From positions 1-6,138 of the forward strand of contig CALDGV010000518.1 of the NCBI GenBank assembly GCA_937941745.1: a DNA stretch of 6,138 nucleotides, read 5' to 3'. The notes below the pieces were generated by a model. That model saw nothing but the letters and a program-made list of their open reading frames with translations. It was not told where the DNA came from and made no database searches. Below, piece by piece: positions 1 to 5,669 of the stretch. The position numbers were made by a program, and so were the translations under genes. The DNA comes from an uncultured Prosthecobacter sp. (GTDB lineage Bacteria; Verrucomicrobiota; Verrucomicrobiia; Verrucomicrobiales; Verrucomicrobiaceae). How positions within the stretch are numbered: the first letter of the stretch is position 1; the number at the start of each line of letters is the position of its first letter.

Positions 1-290
1 GCGCCGGCATCTGGAAGGACGAAGCCCTGCTTGACCTCTGCTACGAAGAGGACGCCAAGGCCGACGTGGACTGCAATCTTGTGCTCACCGAAGATGGCGA
101 TTTCGTGGAGATTCAGGGCAGCGGTGAGGAGGCCACCTTCACCCAGGCGCAGATGGATCAGATGCTCGTCCTCGGCCGGAAAGGCGTGACCGAGCTGGCC
201 GCCCTCCAGCAGGAGGCCATTGAGCGTGCCATGAAGCCGGCCAGCACGAATGACCTGAAGAAGCTGGCCGACTTTTTCGGCAAAAAGTAG
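1..290 (+). CDS. rph: Ribonuclease PH, C-terminal part (5' end outside window)
   Basis: This is the last roughly 95 codons of RNase PH, a phosphorolytic 3'-5' exoribonuclease that trims tRNA 3' ends in the cytoplasm as a hexameric ring. The reading frame is open from base 3 and stops with TAG at 288-290. The visible protein carries the family's C-terminal signature: DLCYEEDAKADVDCN, then LVLTEDGDFVEIQGSGEE, where the family usually has a 'vQGtaE' turn, then the helix with QMLVLGRKGVTELAALQQ. It ends in a lysine-rich tail (ADFFGKK). The phosphate-binding and catalytic region lies upstream of the window. An apparent start at GTG 66 is internal and not a real start. The gene runs in the same direction as menC, 78 bases away. 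I am confident of the family; completeness of the N-terminal part cannot be judged. Confidence 0.93.
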   Translation, partial: AGIWKDEALLDLCYEEDAKADVDCNLVLTEDGDFVEIQGSGEEATFTQAQMDQMLVLGRKGVTELAALQQEAIERAMKPASTNDLKKLADFFGKK

Positions 291-294
291 GTCC

Positions 295-330
295 TTCTGG
301 CGGCAGAAACCGGCGGGAACCTCGCCAGAA
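295..330. repeat. 8-bp inverted repeat after rph (possible weak hairpin)
   Basis: TTCTGGCG at 295-302 is exactly mirrored by CGCCAGAA at 323-330, with a 20-base loop. A second small hairpin, CCGGC-TCCT-GCCGG, follows at 339-352. Together they fill most of the 78-base gap between rph and menC. Neither is followed by a T run, so a standard intrinsic terminator is not supported. They could act as a mRNA 3'-end stabiliser or be incidental in GC-rich DNA. Confidence 0.3.
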
Positions 331-368
331 CCATCCCACCGGCTCCTGCCGGACGTAGCCCTTCACTC

Positions 369-1337
369 ATGCCTCCGATCTACGTCTTTGACTACCTCCT
401 GCGGAGTGGTGTGGCGCTGAACTCAGCCTCACATCGCCGGACTTTCCCCGGCGCACTGATCCGGGTGGGCTCAGGTTTCGGTTGTGTGCATCCCTGGCCG
501 GAATTTGGCGATGCACCGGTCGAAGAACAGCTGCAACTGCTGGCCCAGGGCATCACCACGCCAGTGACCGAGATGGCCCTGCGTTGCGCAGAGATCGACG
601 GAGCCGCGCGCGAGGCAGGTGTGAGCCTGTTTGAGGGCCTGGACATCCCTCAAAGCCATTACTCATGGAGCTTCGCCCAGCCGACGGAGCCGCAGATCCA
701 ACGGGTGGTTTCTGAAGGATGGCCTGCACTGAAGGCCAAGGGCTATGCCAACTATGGCGAAAGCCGCCGGTTTCTGGAGCAATGCGCACGTGTGGGTGAG
801 GCGACCGGCCTGAAGCTGCGAATGGACTTCAATGGGTGTCTGGATGCCCGGGGCTTTTCCCAGTTCATCGAATTCATGCCCCTGCGCACCTACCAGCAGC
901 TGGACCTTATTGAGGATCCCTTCCCTTACGAGCCCGAAGCCTGGGAGCAGGCCCAGCGGCGCTGGGGAGTCCGGCTGGCGCTCGACAAAGGCTGGCGTGA
1001 AGGAAGCCTGGGCTTTTCCGCCGTGGTGGTGAAGCCTGCCAGGCGCGACTGGCGCATGGTCGCTGAACGGCACCCAGGCCATCCACTGATGCTGACCTCG
1101 GCGATGGATCATGCCCTTGGGCAGATGTTCGCCGCCTACGAGGCCGCAGTAGCTAGGCAGGAGCTGGGTGACCGCATCGGACTCTGCGGCCTGTGCACCC
1201 AGCATCTGTTCGAATCGGACGGCTTCTTTGAGCGCCTCGCCTGCCCTGGAGGGCGGCTTCAGCCTGACCTCAGTGGAGGCGGCCTGGGCTTTGGAGAGGT
1301 GCTGGAACGCCTGCCATGGCGGCGATTGGAGGCCTGA
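369..1337 (+). CDS. menC: o-Succinylbenzoate synthase (MenC), enolase superfamily
   Basis: This enzyme dehydrates SHCHC to 2-succinylbenzoate in menaquinone biosynthesis, in the cytoplasm. The 322-residue protein has the usual family length. The N-terminal capping domain (about 1-95) includes SHRRTFPGALIRV and GFGCVHPWPEFG. The barrel domain then carries the whole catalytic set: the lysine pair K122 and K124 (LKAKGY), metal ligands D153 (LRMDFN), E182 (LIEDPF) and D206 (LALDKGW), and K222 (VVVKPA) on the opposite face. SAMDHALGQ (about 240-250) and GLCTQHLF near the C-terminus are also typical. ATG 369 is the only plausible start: no in-frame ATG, GTG or TTG appears in the gap after rph, and no clear Shine-Dalgarno precedes it. 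The gene is co-directional with rph and ends 15 bases from the converging permease gene. Related enolase-superfamily enzymes such as N-acylamino acid racemases share this motif set, so the exact reaction is inferred. The E. coli-like pattern and a menaquinol-using complex at the other end of the window favour MenC. Confidence 0.88.
   Translation: MPPIYVFDYLLRSGVALNSASHRRTFPGALIRVGSGFGCVHPWPEFGDAPVEEQLQLLAQGITTPVTEMALRCAEIDGAAREAGVSLFEGLDIPQSHYSWSFAQPTEPQIQRVVSEGWPALKAKGYANYGESRRFLEQCARVGEATGLKLRMDFNGCLDARGFSQFIEFMPLRTYQQLDLIEDPFPYEPEAWEQAQRRWGVRLALDKGWREGSLGFSAVVVKPARRDWRMVAERHPGHPLMLTSAMDHALGQMFAAYEAAVARQELGDRIGLCGLCTQHLFESDGFFERLACPGGRLQPDLSGGGLGFGEVLERLPWRRLEA
1255..1273 (+). repeat. 19-bp direct repeat, copy 1 (inside menC)
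   Basis: GGCTTCAGCCTGACCTCAG lies within the menC coding region, near its C-terminal GRLQPDLSGG segment. An identical copy on the same strand sits at 2534-2552 in a non-coding gap. The match stops at both ends (C/A on the left, T/C on the right). Confidence 0.6.
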
Positions 1338-1352
1338 AGGCCCGCGTCAGCA

Positions 1353-2483
1353 TCACTTGCGGCTCAGCTTGTAGAAGAGCCAGCCTCCGATGCCGAGGAA
1401 CAGCACGTTTGGCAGCCACATGATGAGGTGAGGATACATCCCCGGAGTGTCGTTCAAGGTGTCCCCGAAAATGATGAAGCCGATGTAAACCGTGGCCGTG
1501 ATCAAGCTGAGTGCGAAACCCGTGGAGGTTTCACGCCGCTGGGCGGTGACCCCGAGCGGAATGCCCACCAGGGCGAAAGTGAAGCAGGCCAGCGAAAAGC
1601 TGTAGCGCTTGCTCAGCTCCGTGCGTGACTGGGAAAGATGCCTCGGCTCCATCTCGCGGCCCAGAATGGCATCCTTGCGATCCGAGAGCTCCTGCCAGAG
1701 CTGCGGCGTAGTCTTCATGCTGGCGTTCACGCGGACCGACTTGTCCCGCATTCTGGACAGGGGAAAGGTAAGCGCCGTTTCAGCCGCAGTCAGGAAGTCG
1801 ATTTTCGACACCTTTTTGTCAGGCGTGAGGGTGTAAGATTCGATCTCCGCATCAAAGAGGCGCAGCAGGAAGTCCAGCTCTCCCTCGCGGGTCTCCAGCA
1901 GGGCACGGCGCGCTCGCACGATGCGCTTGGCCTGGAAACCCTCGAGCTCGATGATCTCGAGGTTCTTCAGCTCACGCTCATCGCGCTTGCCGGTGAAGAT
2001 ACGGAAGCCAGGAATGCGGTCGAGCACGCGGCCTTCCTGGAAAAGGGCTTCGGGGTTTTCGACCGCCACCTCGTAGAAGAGGGTTTTCATGCGGTTTTTG
2101 GCCGATGGTGCCAGCTCGATGTTCACCCAGAAGCAGATGCTGGAAAGGGCCACTGCCAGCAGGAACACCGAAGCGCAGATGCGGGGCATGGACCAGCCTG
2201 TCATGCGCAGGGAGACAAGCTCGTTGTCCGCTGAAAGCCGGCCAAAGACGAGCAGGATGGCGGTCAGAAACGCCCATGGAATCGTGAAAATGAGCGAGAA
2301 GGGAATGATAAGACCGATGAACTCCGCGATCACACTCAGCGGCAGCTTGGTGTCCCCCAGCAGTTCATCGAGCTTTTTGTAAACATTGCCGAGCACCATG
2401 ACCCCGCTCAGCAAGAGCACTCCCATCAGCGTGGATGAGAGGACCTGCCTGCCGAGGTAGCGGTCAAAGATGCGGAGAAACAT
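1353..2483 (-). CDS. LptF/LptG-family (YjgP/YjgQ) lipopolysaccharide export permease
   Basis: This is an inner-membrane permease of the Lpt machine. LptF and LptG, driven by the LptB ATPase, extract lipopolysaccharide from the inner membrane and pass it to LptC/LptA. The 376-residue protein has the family layout. TM1 is at about 15-35, TM2 at about 55-80 and TM3 at about 101-121. A periplasmic beta-jellyroll-type domain spans about 122-295, and TM4-TM6 are at about 297-317, 323-340 and 352-372. The cytoplasmic stretch GRLSADNELVSLRMTGWS (81-98) between TM2 and TM3 is the family's conserved LptB-coupling segment. I cannot say whether it is LptF or LptG; only one family member is in the window and a partner is expected elsewhere. 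It lies 89 bases downstream of the RfaE2-PurN gene on the same strand and probably shares its transcript. The ATG start is supported by an upstream purine-rich site, and the stop nearly abuts menC. Confidence 0.88.
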   Translation of the reverse strand: MFLRIFDRYLGRQVLSSTLMGVLLLSGVMVLGNVYKKLDELLGDTKLPLSVIAEFIGLIIPFSLIFTIPWAFLTAILLVFGRLSADNELVSLRMTGWSMPRICASVFLLAVALSSICFWVNIELAPSAKNRMKTLFYEVAVENPEALFQEGRVLDRIPGFRIFTGKRDERELKNLEIIELEGFQAKRIVRARRALLETREGELDFLLRLFDAEIESYTLTPDKKVSKIDFLTAAETALTFPLSRMRDKSVRVNASMKTTPQLWQELSDRKDAILGREMEPRHLSQSRTELSKRYSFSLACFTFALVGIPLGVTAQRRETSTGFALSLITATVYIGFIIFGDTLNDTPGMYPHLIMWLPNVLFLGIGGWLFYKLSRK

Positions 2484-2492
2484 GAACGGGTG

Positions 2493-2500
2493 CTTCCTCT
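2493..2500 (-). promoter_or_regulatory. Shine-Dalgarno of the LptF/G gene
   Basis: Read on the minus strand this is AGAGGAAG. The GAGGA core ends 11 bases before the ATG at 2483, slightly further than ideal. It is the clearest ribosome-binding site among the starts in this window; menC, the fusion gene, the peptidase and the cytochrome gene have no obvious one. Confidence 0.5.
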
Positions 2501-2533
2501 AGAGCGGAGCCTGGGTCTGTGCAAGCAGGCGCA

Positions 2534-2552
2534 GGCTTCAGCCTGACCTCAG
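2534..2552 (+). repeat. 19-bp direct repeat, copy 2 (between permease and fusion genes)
   Basis: This is an exact copy of the sequence at 1255-1273. Here it includes most of a small palindrome, CAGGCT-TC-AGCCTG (2532-2545), in the non-coding gap between the end of the RfaE2-PurN gene and the start of the permease gene. No T run follows on either strand, so it is not a convincing terminator. It may be one member of a dispersed repeat family, but only two copies are visible. Confidence 0.55.
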
Positions 2553-2572
2553 CCATAGGATCCGTGGTTTCT

Positions 2573-3649
2573 TCAGGCCCTGCGCCATTCAGCCAGCACC
2601 TGCGGCAGAAGCTTGTGCTCCTGCTCTTTGATGCGGTCGTGCAGGACAGCCGCTGTATCGCCAACGTAAATCGGCACCCGGGCCTGGGCCAGGATCCTGC
2701 CACCATCCACCTCAGCGTTCACCAGATGCACGGTGCAGCCGGTCTCCAGCTCACCTTCATCCAGCGCATCCTGCACGGCATTGGCCCCCTTGTAGGCAGG
2801 AAGCAGCGAAGGGTGGACATTGACGATGCGGTCAGGGAAGGCATCCAGCACCGGGCTTTTGAGAATGCGCATGAAGCCGGTGAGCACGACCACATCCACC
2901 GCAGCCTCCTGAAGCAGCCGGGCGACCTTTTTCTGAGCTTCATCATCAAAACGGTTGGGATTGGCACCGCCGTGCACCTGATGGGCCGGCAGGCCTGCCG
3001 CCTTGGCGATCTTGAGGAACTCACTGTCGCCCTGGTCCGAGATGGCAATGACGATTTCAGCATCCAGAACCAGGTCCTGGATCGCTGCCAGAATGGCCCG
3101 CAGGTTGGAACCTCTGCCAGAACCCAGGACACCGAGCCTCAGTGGCGGAGCCTTGTCCTCCGAGGAGGTCATGCGCTCGATGATCTTGGTGGTGGACCGC
3201 CCGGGCACGAGCGAGAGGATCTGAATCTGCGTGCCTGCCTTGTCCAAGGCAGCCTTTTCACCAGGATCCAGGGATTCCGGAGTGTAGTCGCCCCCTTTGG
3301 CATAGATGTGCGGCTGAATCGCCTCGATGAGCCCCGTGGCCCGCTTGTCACTAAAGACCACCACACCATCCACAGCACGCAGCGAGGCGAGCACCTCCGC
3401 GCGATCACGCTCACGGTTCAGCGGGCGGCTCGGTCCTTTCAGTTCGCGGACTGAAGCATCGGAGTTGAGCCCTACGACCAGCGCATCCCCCAGGGCACGC
3501 GCCTGCTGAAGATAGCGCACATGCCCGGCATGCAGCAGGTCAAAGCAGCCGTTGGTGAAGACCAGTTTCCTGCCCTTCTTGCCCAGTTCATCGCGCAGTT
3601 TCCGCGCCTCGGCAGGCGTCATGGGGGTGTAGGCGGCAGGATCAGACAT
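2573..3649 (-). CDS. Fusion: RfaE2/HldE-type heptose-1-P adenylyltransferase + PurN-type GAR formyltransferase
   Basis: This is a 358-residue two-domain cytoplasmic protein read in one uninterrupted frame. Residues about 28-160 match the adenylyltransferase half of HldE (RfaE domain II), which turns D-glycero-beta-D-manno-heptose 1-phosphate and ATP into ADP-heptose for the lipopolysaccharide core. Visible motifs are TNGCFDLLHAGH (HxGH at 40-43), LNSDASV, LKGPSRPLN, AKGGDY (117-122) and RSTTKII (151-157). The HldE kinase domain is absent. Residues about 169-358 match phosphoribosylglycinamide formyltransferase of purine synthesis: GSGRGSNL (176-183), GFMRIL (258-263), catalytic N277 and H279 in VNVHPSLLP, and D315 in EVDGG. 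H-to-D spacing is 36 residues, as in E. coli PurN (H108, D144). The position matching E. coli H119 is Asn290. The linker is only about 8-10 residues. M160 (ATG ending at 3170) sits at the domain boundary and could start a separate PurN, but its upstream sequence is weak. It is divergent from the peptidase gene and upstream of the LptF/G gene. Domain calls are firm; that both halves are active is inferred. Confidence 0.88.
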   Translation of the reverse strand: MSDPAAYTPMTPAEARKLRDELGKKGRKLVFTNGCFDLLHAGHVRYLQQARALGDALVVGLNSDASVRELKGPSRPLNRERDRAEVLASLRAVDGVVVFSDKRATGLIEAIQPHIYAKGGDYTPESLDPGEKAALDKAGTQIQILSLVPGRSTTKIIERMTSSEDKAPPLRLGVLGSGRGSNLRAILAAIQDLVLDAEIVIAISDQGDSEFLKIAKAAGLPAHQVHGGANPNRFDDEAQKKVARLLQEAAVDVVVLTGFMRILKSPVLDAFPDRIVNVHPSLLPAYKGANAVQDALDEGELETGCTVHLVNAEVDGGRILAQARVPIYVGDTAAVLHDRIKEQEHKLLPQVLAEWRRA

Positions 3650-3747
3650 GAGAACGGTTTATTGAGCGGCGCTCCAGCCCTTGCAAGCCTGCTCTCATGC
3701 GCAGCCGACAGCTTGCACGGGCGGCGATCAGCCGTAAACGAGCCTGC

Positions 3748-5541
3748 ATGGCAGACTTTCCCACCTTCCCTGACCGCTGGTCCCTGGATTCCTGGTTCTC
3801 CGGATTCCGACAGGCTGATTATGCCACCTTCAAGCACGACCTTGCCGCCAAGGTAGAGGCTTTGAGGGACAGGGCTGCGGCACTTCAGAACGAAGCGGCA
3901 GACATGGCGGCTTTGCTGCAAGAGGTGGAGACCCTCGGTGATGAACTCGGCCATCTGTCGGCCTACCTAGGATGCCTTTCGGCAGATGATGCCAACGATG
4001 AAGGCGTGAAGGCGGATGAGGCCTGGATCTCAACCCTGGAAGCCGAACACACCAAGATGCTGGCCAGCCTCCGGAGCACGCTGGCAGGCATGGAGGAAGC
4101 TGCATTTGCGACCCTGCTGACCCATCCGGCCCTAGCGGAAGCCGGGCACGCCATCAGCCGCCTGCGCGAGGAGGGCCGGCATCAGATGAGCGCCGAAATG
4201 GAGGCCCTGGCGGCGGACCTGAACGTCAACGGGCTGCATGCCTGGGGACGACTCTACGACACCCTCACCGGTCGCATGGAGTTCAAAATGACCTTTCCAG
4301 ACGACCACCAGGAAGTGGTGCCCATGGCCCGCCGCCGGGCGCTCATGTCGGAGCCGGACCGGCGCCTGAGGGAGGCCGCCTTCCACCAGGGGCAGAAGCC
4401 CTGGAACGACCATGCGGTCACCCTGGCGGCAGGCTTGAACGGCATCGCCGGCACACGTCTGAGCCTCTATTCGCGCCGCGGCCTGCCGCACTTTCTCGAC
4501 ACACCGCTTTTCGATGGTGCGATGAGCCGGGACAGCCTGGAAGCCATGCTCTCCGCCATTCAGGACAACCTGGCACTGCCCCAGCGGGCGCTGCGCAAGG
4601 CAGCCAAGCTGCAGGGAACCTCCGCCCTGCACTTTTTCGACCTGGAAGCGCCTCAGATCCCGGCTCCGGAAGAAAAGCCCCTGACCTGGGATGAAGCCTG
4701 CACCACGGTGGAAAGGGCCTTCAGCGCCGCTTACCCAGCGCTCGGCAGCTACTTCCGTGACATCCTGGCGGCGCGCTGGATCGAGGCGCAGCCACGCGCA
4801 GGCAAGCGCCCCGGAGCCTTCTGCACGGGCTCGCGGCTGAAACGGGAAGAGCGCATCTACATGACCTTCCACGGCACGGTGCACGACATGGTCACCCTGG
4901 CTCATGAGGCAGGCCATGCCTGGCATTCCTGCGTGCTGCGCCCGGCAAGGTCCTTTGCCGCCAGTTACCCCATGACCCTGGCAGAAACGGCCTCCAATTT
5001 TGGCGAAATGATCCTTCTCAGCGGCCTGCTGAACGACCCCGGCATCACCGAGGCCACCAAGGCCTACCTGCTGGATCAGGAAATGCTCCGGGCTCATGCC
5101 TACCTGATCAACATTCCCATGCGCTACGAGTTTGAGAAGGCGTTCTACACCGAACGGGCCTCCGGCGAGGTCAGCGTGTCACGGCTTCAGGAACTGATGA
5201 ACGAAGCCCAACGAAAGCTTTACGGCGACACCCTTCTCGAAGACGGCACCGACCCCATGTTCTGGGCCTCCAAAATGCACTTCTTCATCACCGGAGTGTC
5301 ATTCTACAATTTTCCCTACGTCTTCGGCTACCTGCTCAGCCAGGCGCTCTTTGCCCGGTTCAAAGCGGAGGGAGCCTCTTTTCTGCCTCATTATGAGGCG
5401 TTTTTACGCCTCACGGGGAGCGCCACTTGTGAGGAGGTCGTCAGCCAGACTTTGGGCGAAAATCTGACCGATCCAGCCTTCTGGACCACGGCCCTCCAGG
5501 CCATGGAACCCTCACTGCGAGCCTATGAATCGCTGCCTTGA
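3748..5541 (+). CDS. M3-family oligoendopeptidase (PepF-like zinc metallopeptidase)
   Basis: This is a cytosolic zinc peptidase that cleaves short peptides, as in the PepF/thimet oligopeptidase family. With the start at 3748 it is 597 residues, the family's usual size. The N-terminal half is helical and charged, with coiled-coil-like stretches at about 30-130. The active site is HEAGHAWH: zinc ligands H386 and H390, catalytic base E387. The third ligand is E413 in LAETASNFGEM, 27 residues after the first histidine. The C-terminal FYNFPYVFGYLLSQAL (519-534) is the conserved tyrosine-rich substrate-side segment of PepF-like members. There is no signal peptide or membrane segment. An in-frame ATG at 3697 would add a basic 17-residue leader (MRSRQLARAAISRKRAC). 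I prefer 3748 because MADFPTFPDRWSLDSWF resembles the usual family N-terminus and because it leaves about 98 bases for divergent promoters with the RfaE2-PurN gene. Neither start has a clear ribosome-binding site. Its link to the neighbours is unknown. Confidence 0.9.
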   Translation: MADFPTFPDRWSLDSWFSGFRQADYATFKHDLAAKVEALRDRAAALQNEAADMAALLQEVETLGDELGHLSAYLGCLSADDANDEGVKADEAWISTLEAEHTKMLASLRSTLAGMEEAAFATLLTHPALAEAGHAISRLREEGRHQMSAEMEALAADLNVNGLHAWGRLYDTLTGRMEFKMTFPDDHQEVVPMARRRALMSEPDRRLREAAFHQGQKPWNDHAVTLAAGLNGIAGTRLSLYSRRGLPHFLDTPLFDGAMSRDSLEAMLSAIQDNLALPQRALRKAAKLQGTSALHFFDLEAPQIPAPEEKPLTWDEACTTVERAFSAAYPALGSYFRDILAARWIEAQPRAGKRPGAFCTGSRLKREERIYMTFHGTVHDMVTLAHEAGHAWHSCVLRPARSFAASYPMTLAETASNFGEMILLSGLLNDPGITEATKAYLLDQEMLRAHAYLINIPMRYEFEKAFYTERASGEVSVSRLQELMNEAQRKLYGDTLLEDGTDPMFWASKMHFFITGVSFYNFPYVFGYLLSQALFARFKAEGASFLPHYEAFLRLTGSATCEEVVSQTLGENLTDPAFWTTALQAMEPSLRAYESLP

Positions 5542-5594
5542 CAGAGCCCTTCATGCACACGCCTGAAAGCCTCCTACTTTTTTGATTTCCACCC

Positions 5595-5622
5595 TTGCAA
5601 AGGAGCCTCGGACTTCTATCCT
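5595..5622 (+). promoter_or_regulatory. Candidate sigma70-like promoter upstream of the cytochrome gene
   Basis: TTGCAA (5595-5600) and TATCCT (5617-5622) are spaced 16 bases apart; each matches four of six consensus positions. Transcription would start near 5629, placing the palindrome at 5631-5652 immediately downstream, where a bound repressor would block the polymerase. This is a weak call based on consensus alone. Confidence 0.25.
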
Positions 5623-5630
5623 CGCATCTC

Positions 5631-5652
5631 GCTTGTGAAATTTTTCACAAGC
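5631..5652. promoter_or_regulatory. Perfect 22-bp palindrome, Rex-like operator before alternative complex III gene
   Basis: GCTTGTGAAA (5631-5640) and TTTCACAAGC (5643-5652) are exact mirror images around a TT spacer. The core TTGTGAA (5633-5639), four A/T bases, TTCACAA (5644-5650) matches the known consensus of the NADH/NAD+ sensing repressor Rex (TTGTGAA-N4-TTCACAA). The same bases also satisfy the CRP half-site pattern TGTGA-N6-TCACA, so a CRP/FNR-family regulator is the main alternative. The palindrome ends 17 bases before the ATG of the multiheme cytochrome gene and lies about 90 bases after the peptidase stop. It has no following T run, which argues against a terminator. Palindrome certain; Rex assignment inferred. 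Confidence 0.65.
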
Positions 5653-5669
5653 TCAGACTTTGACACTTT

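Noticed and set aside
663..1205. Open frame on the minus strand (180 codons) inside menC
   Set aside because: It is antisense to MenC, whose catalytic residues are all present, and shows no domain.
1331..1342. GGCC-TGAA-GGCC at the junction of converging genes as a shared terminator
   Set aside because: The stem is only four base pairs and has no T run on either strand.
2519..3454. Long open frame on the plus strand (311 codons) opposite the fusion gene
   Set aside because: It is antisense to a gene with two clear enzyme domains, has no recognisable motif, and is explained by codon bias.
4132..5097. Long open frame on the minus strand (321 codons) inside the peptidase gene
   Set aside because: It lies fully antisense to a peptidase with intact zinc-binding motifs, and its translation has no recognisable domain. 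High GC produces such shadow frames.
5599..5605. AAAGGAG, a strong Shine-Dalgarno-like sequence
   Set aside because: No ATG, GTG or TTG lies at a usable distance downstream, and the cytochrome start is 64 bases away.
5631..5652. Palindrome as an intrinsic terminator of the peptidase gene
   Set aside because: The hairpin is not GC-rich and is not followed by a T run, and it sits right before the next start codon, which suits an operator better.
5660..5665. TTGACA, a perfect -35 box
   Set aside because: It sits 4 bases before the cytochrome start codon, so it cannot drive that gene, and no matching -10 or downstream gene fits.
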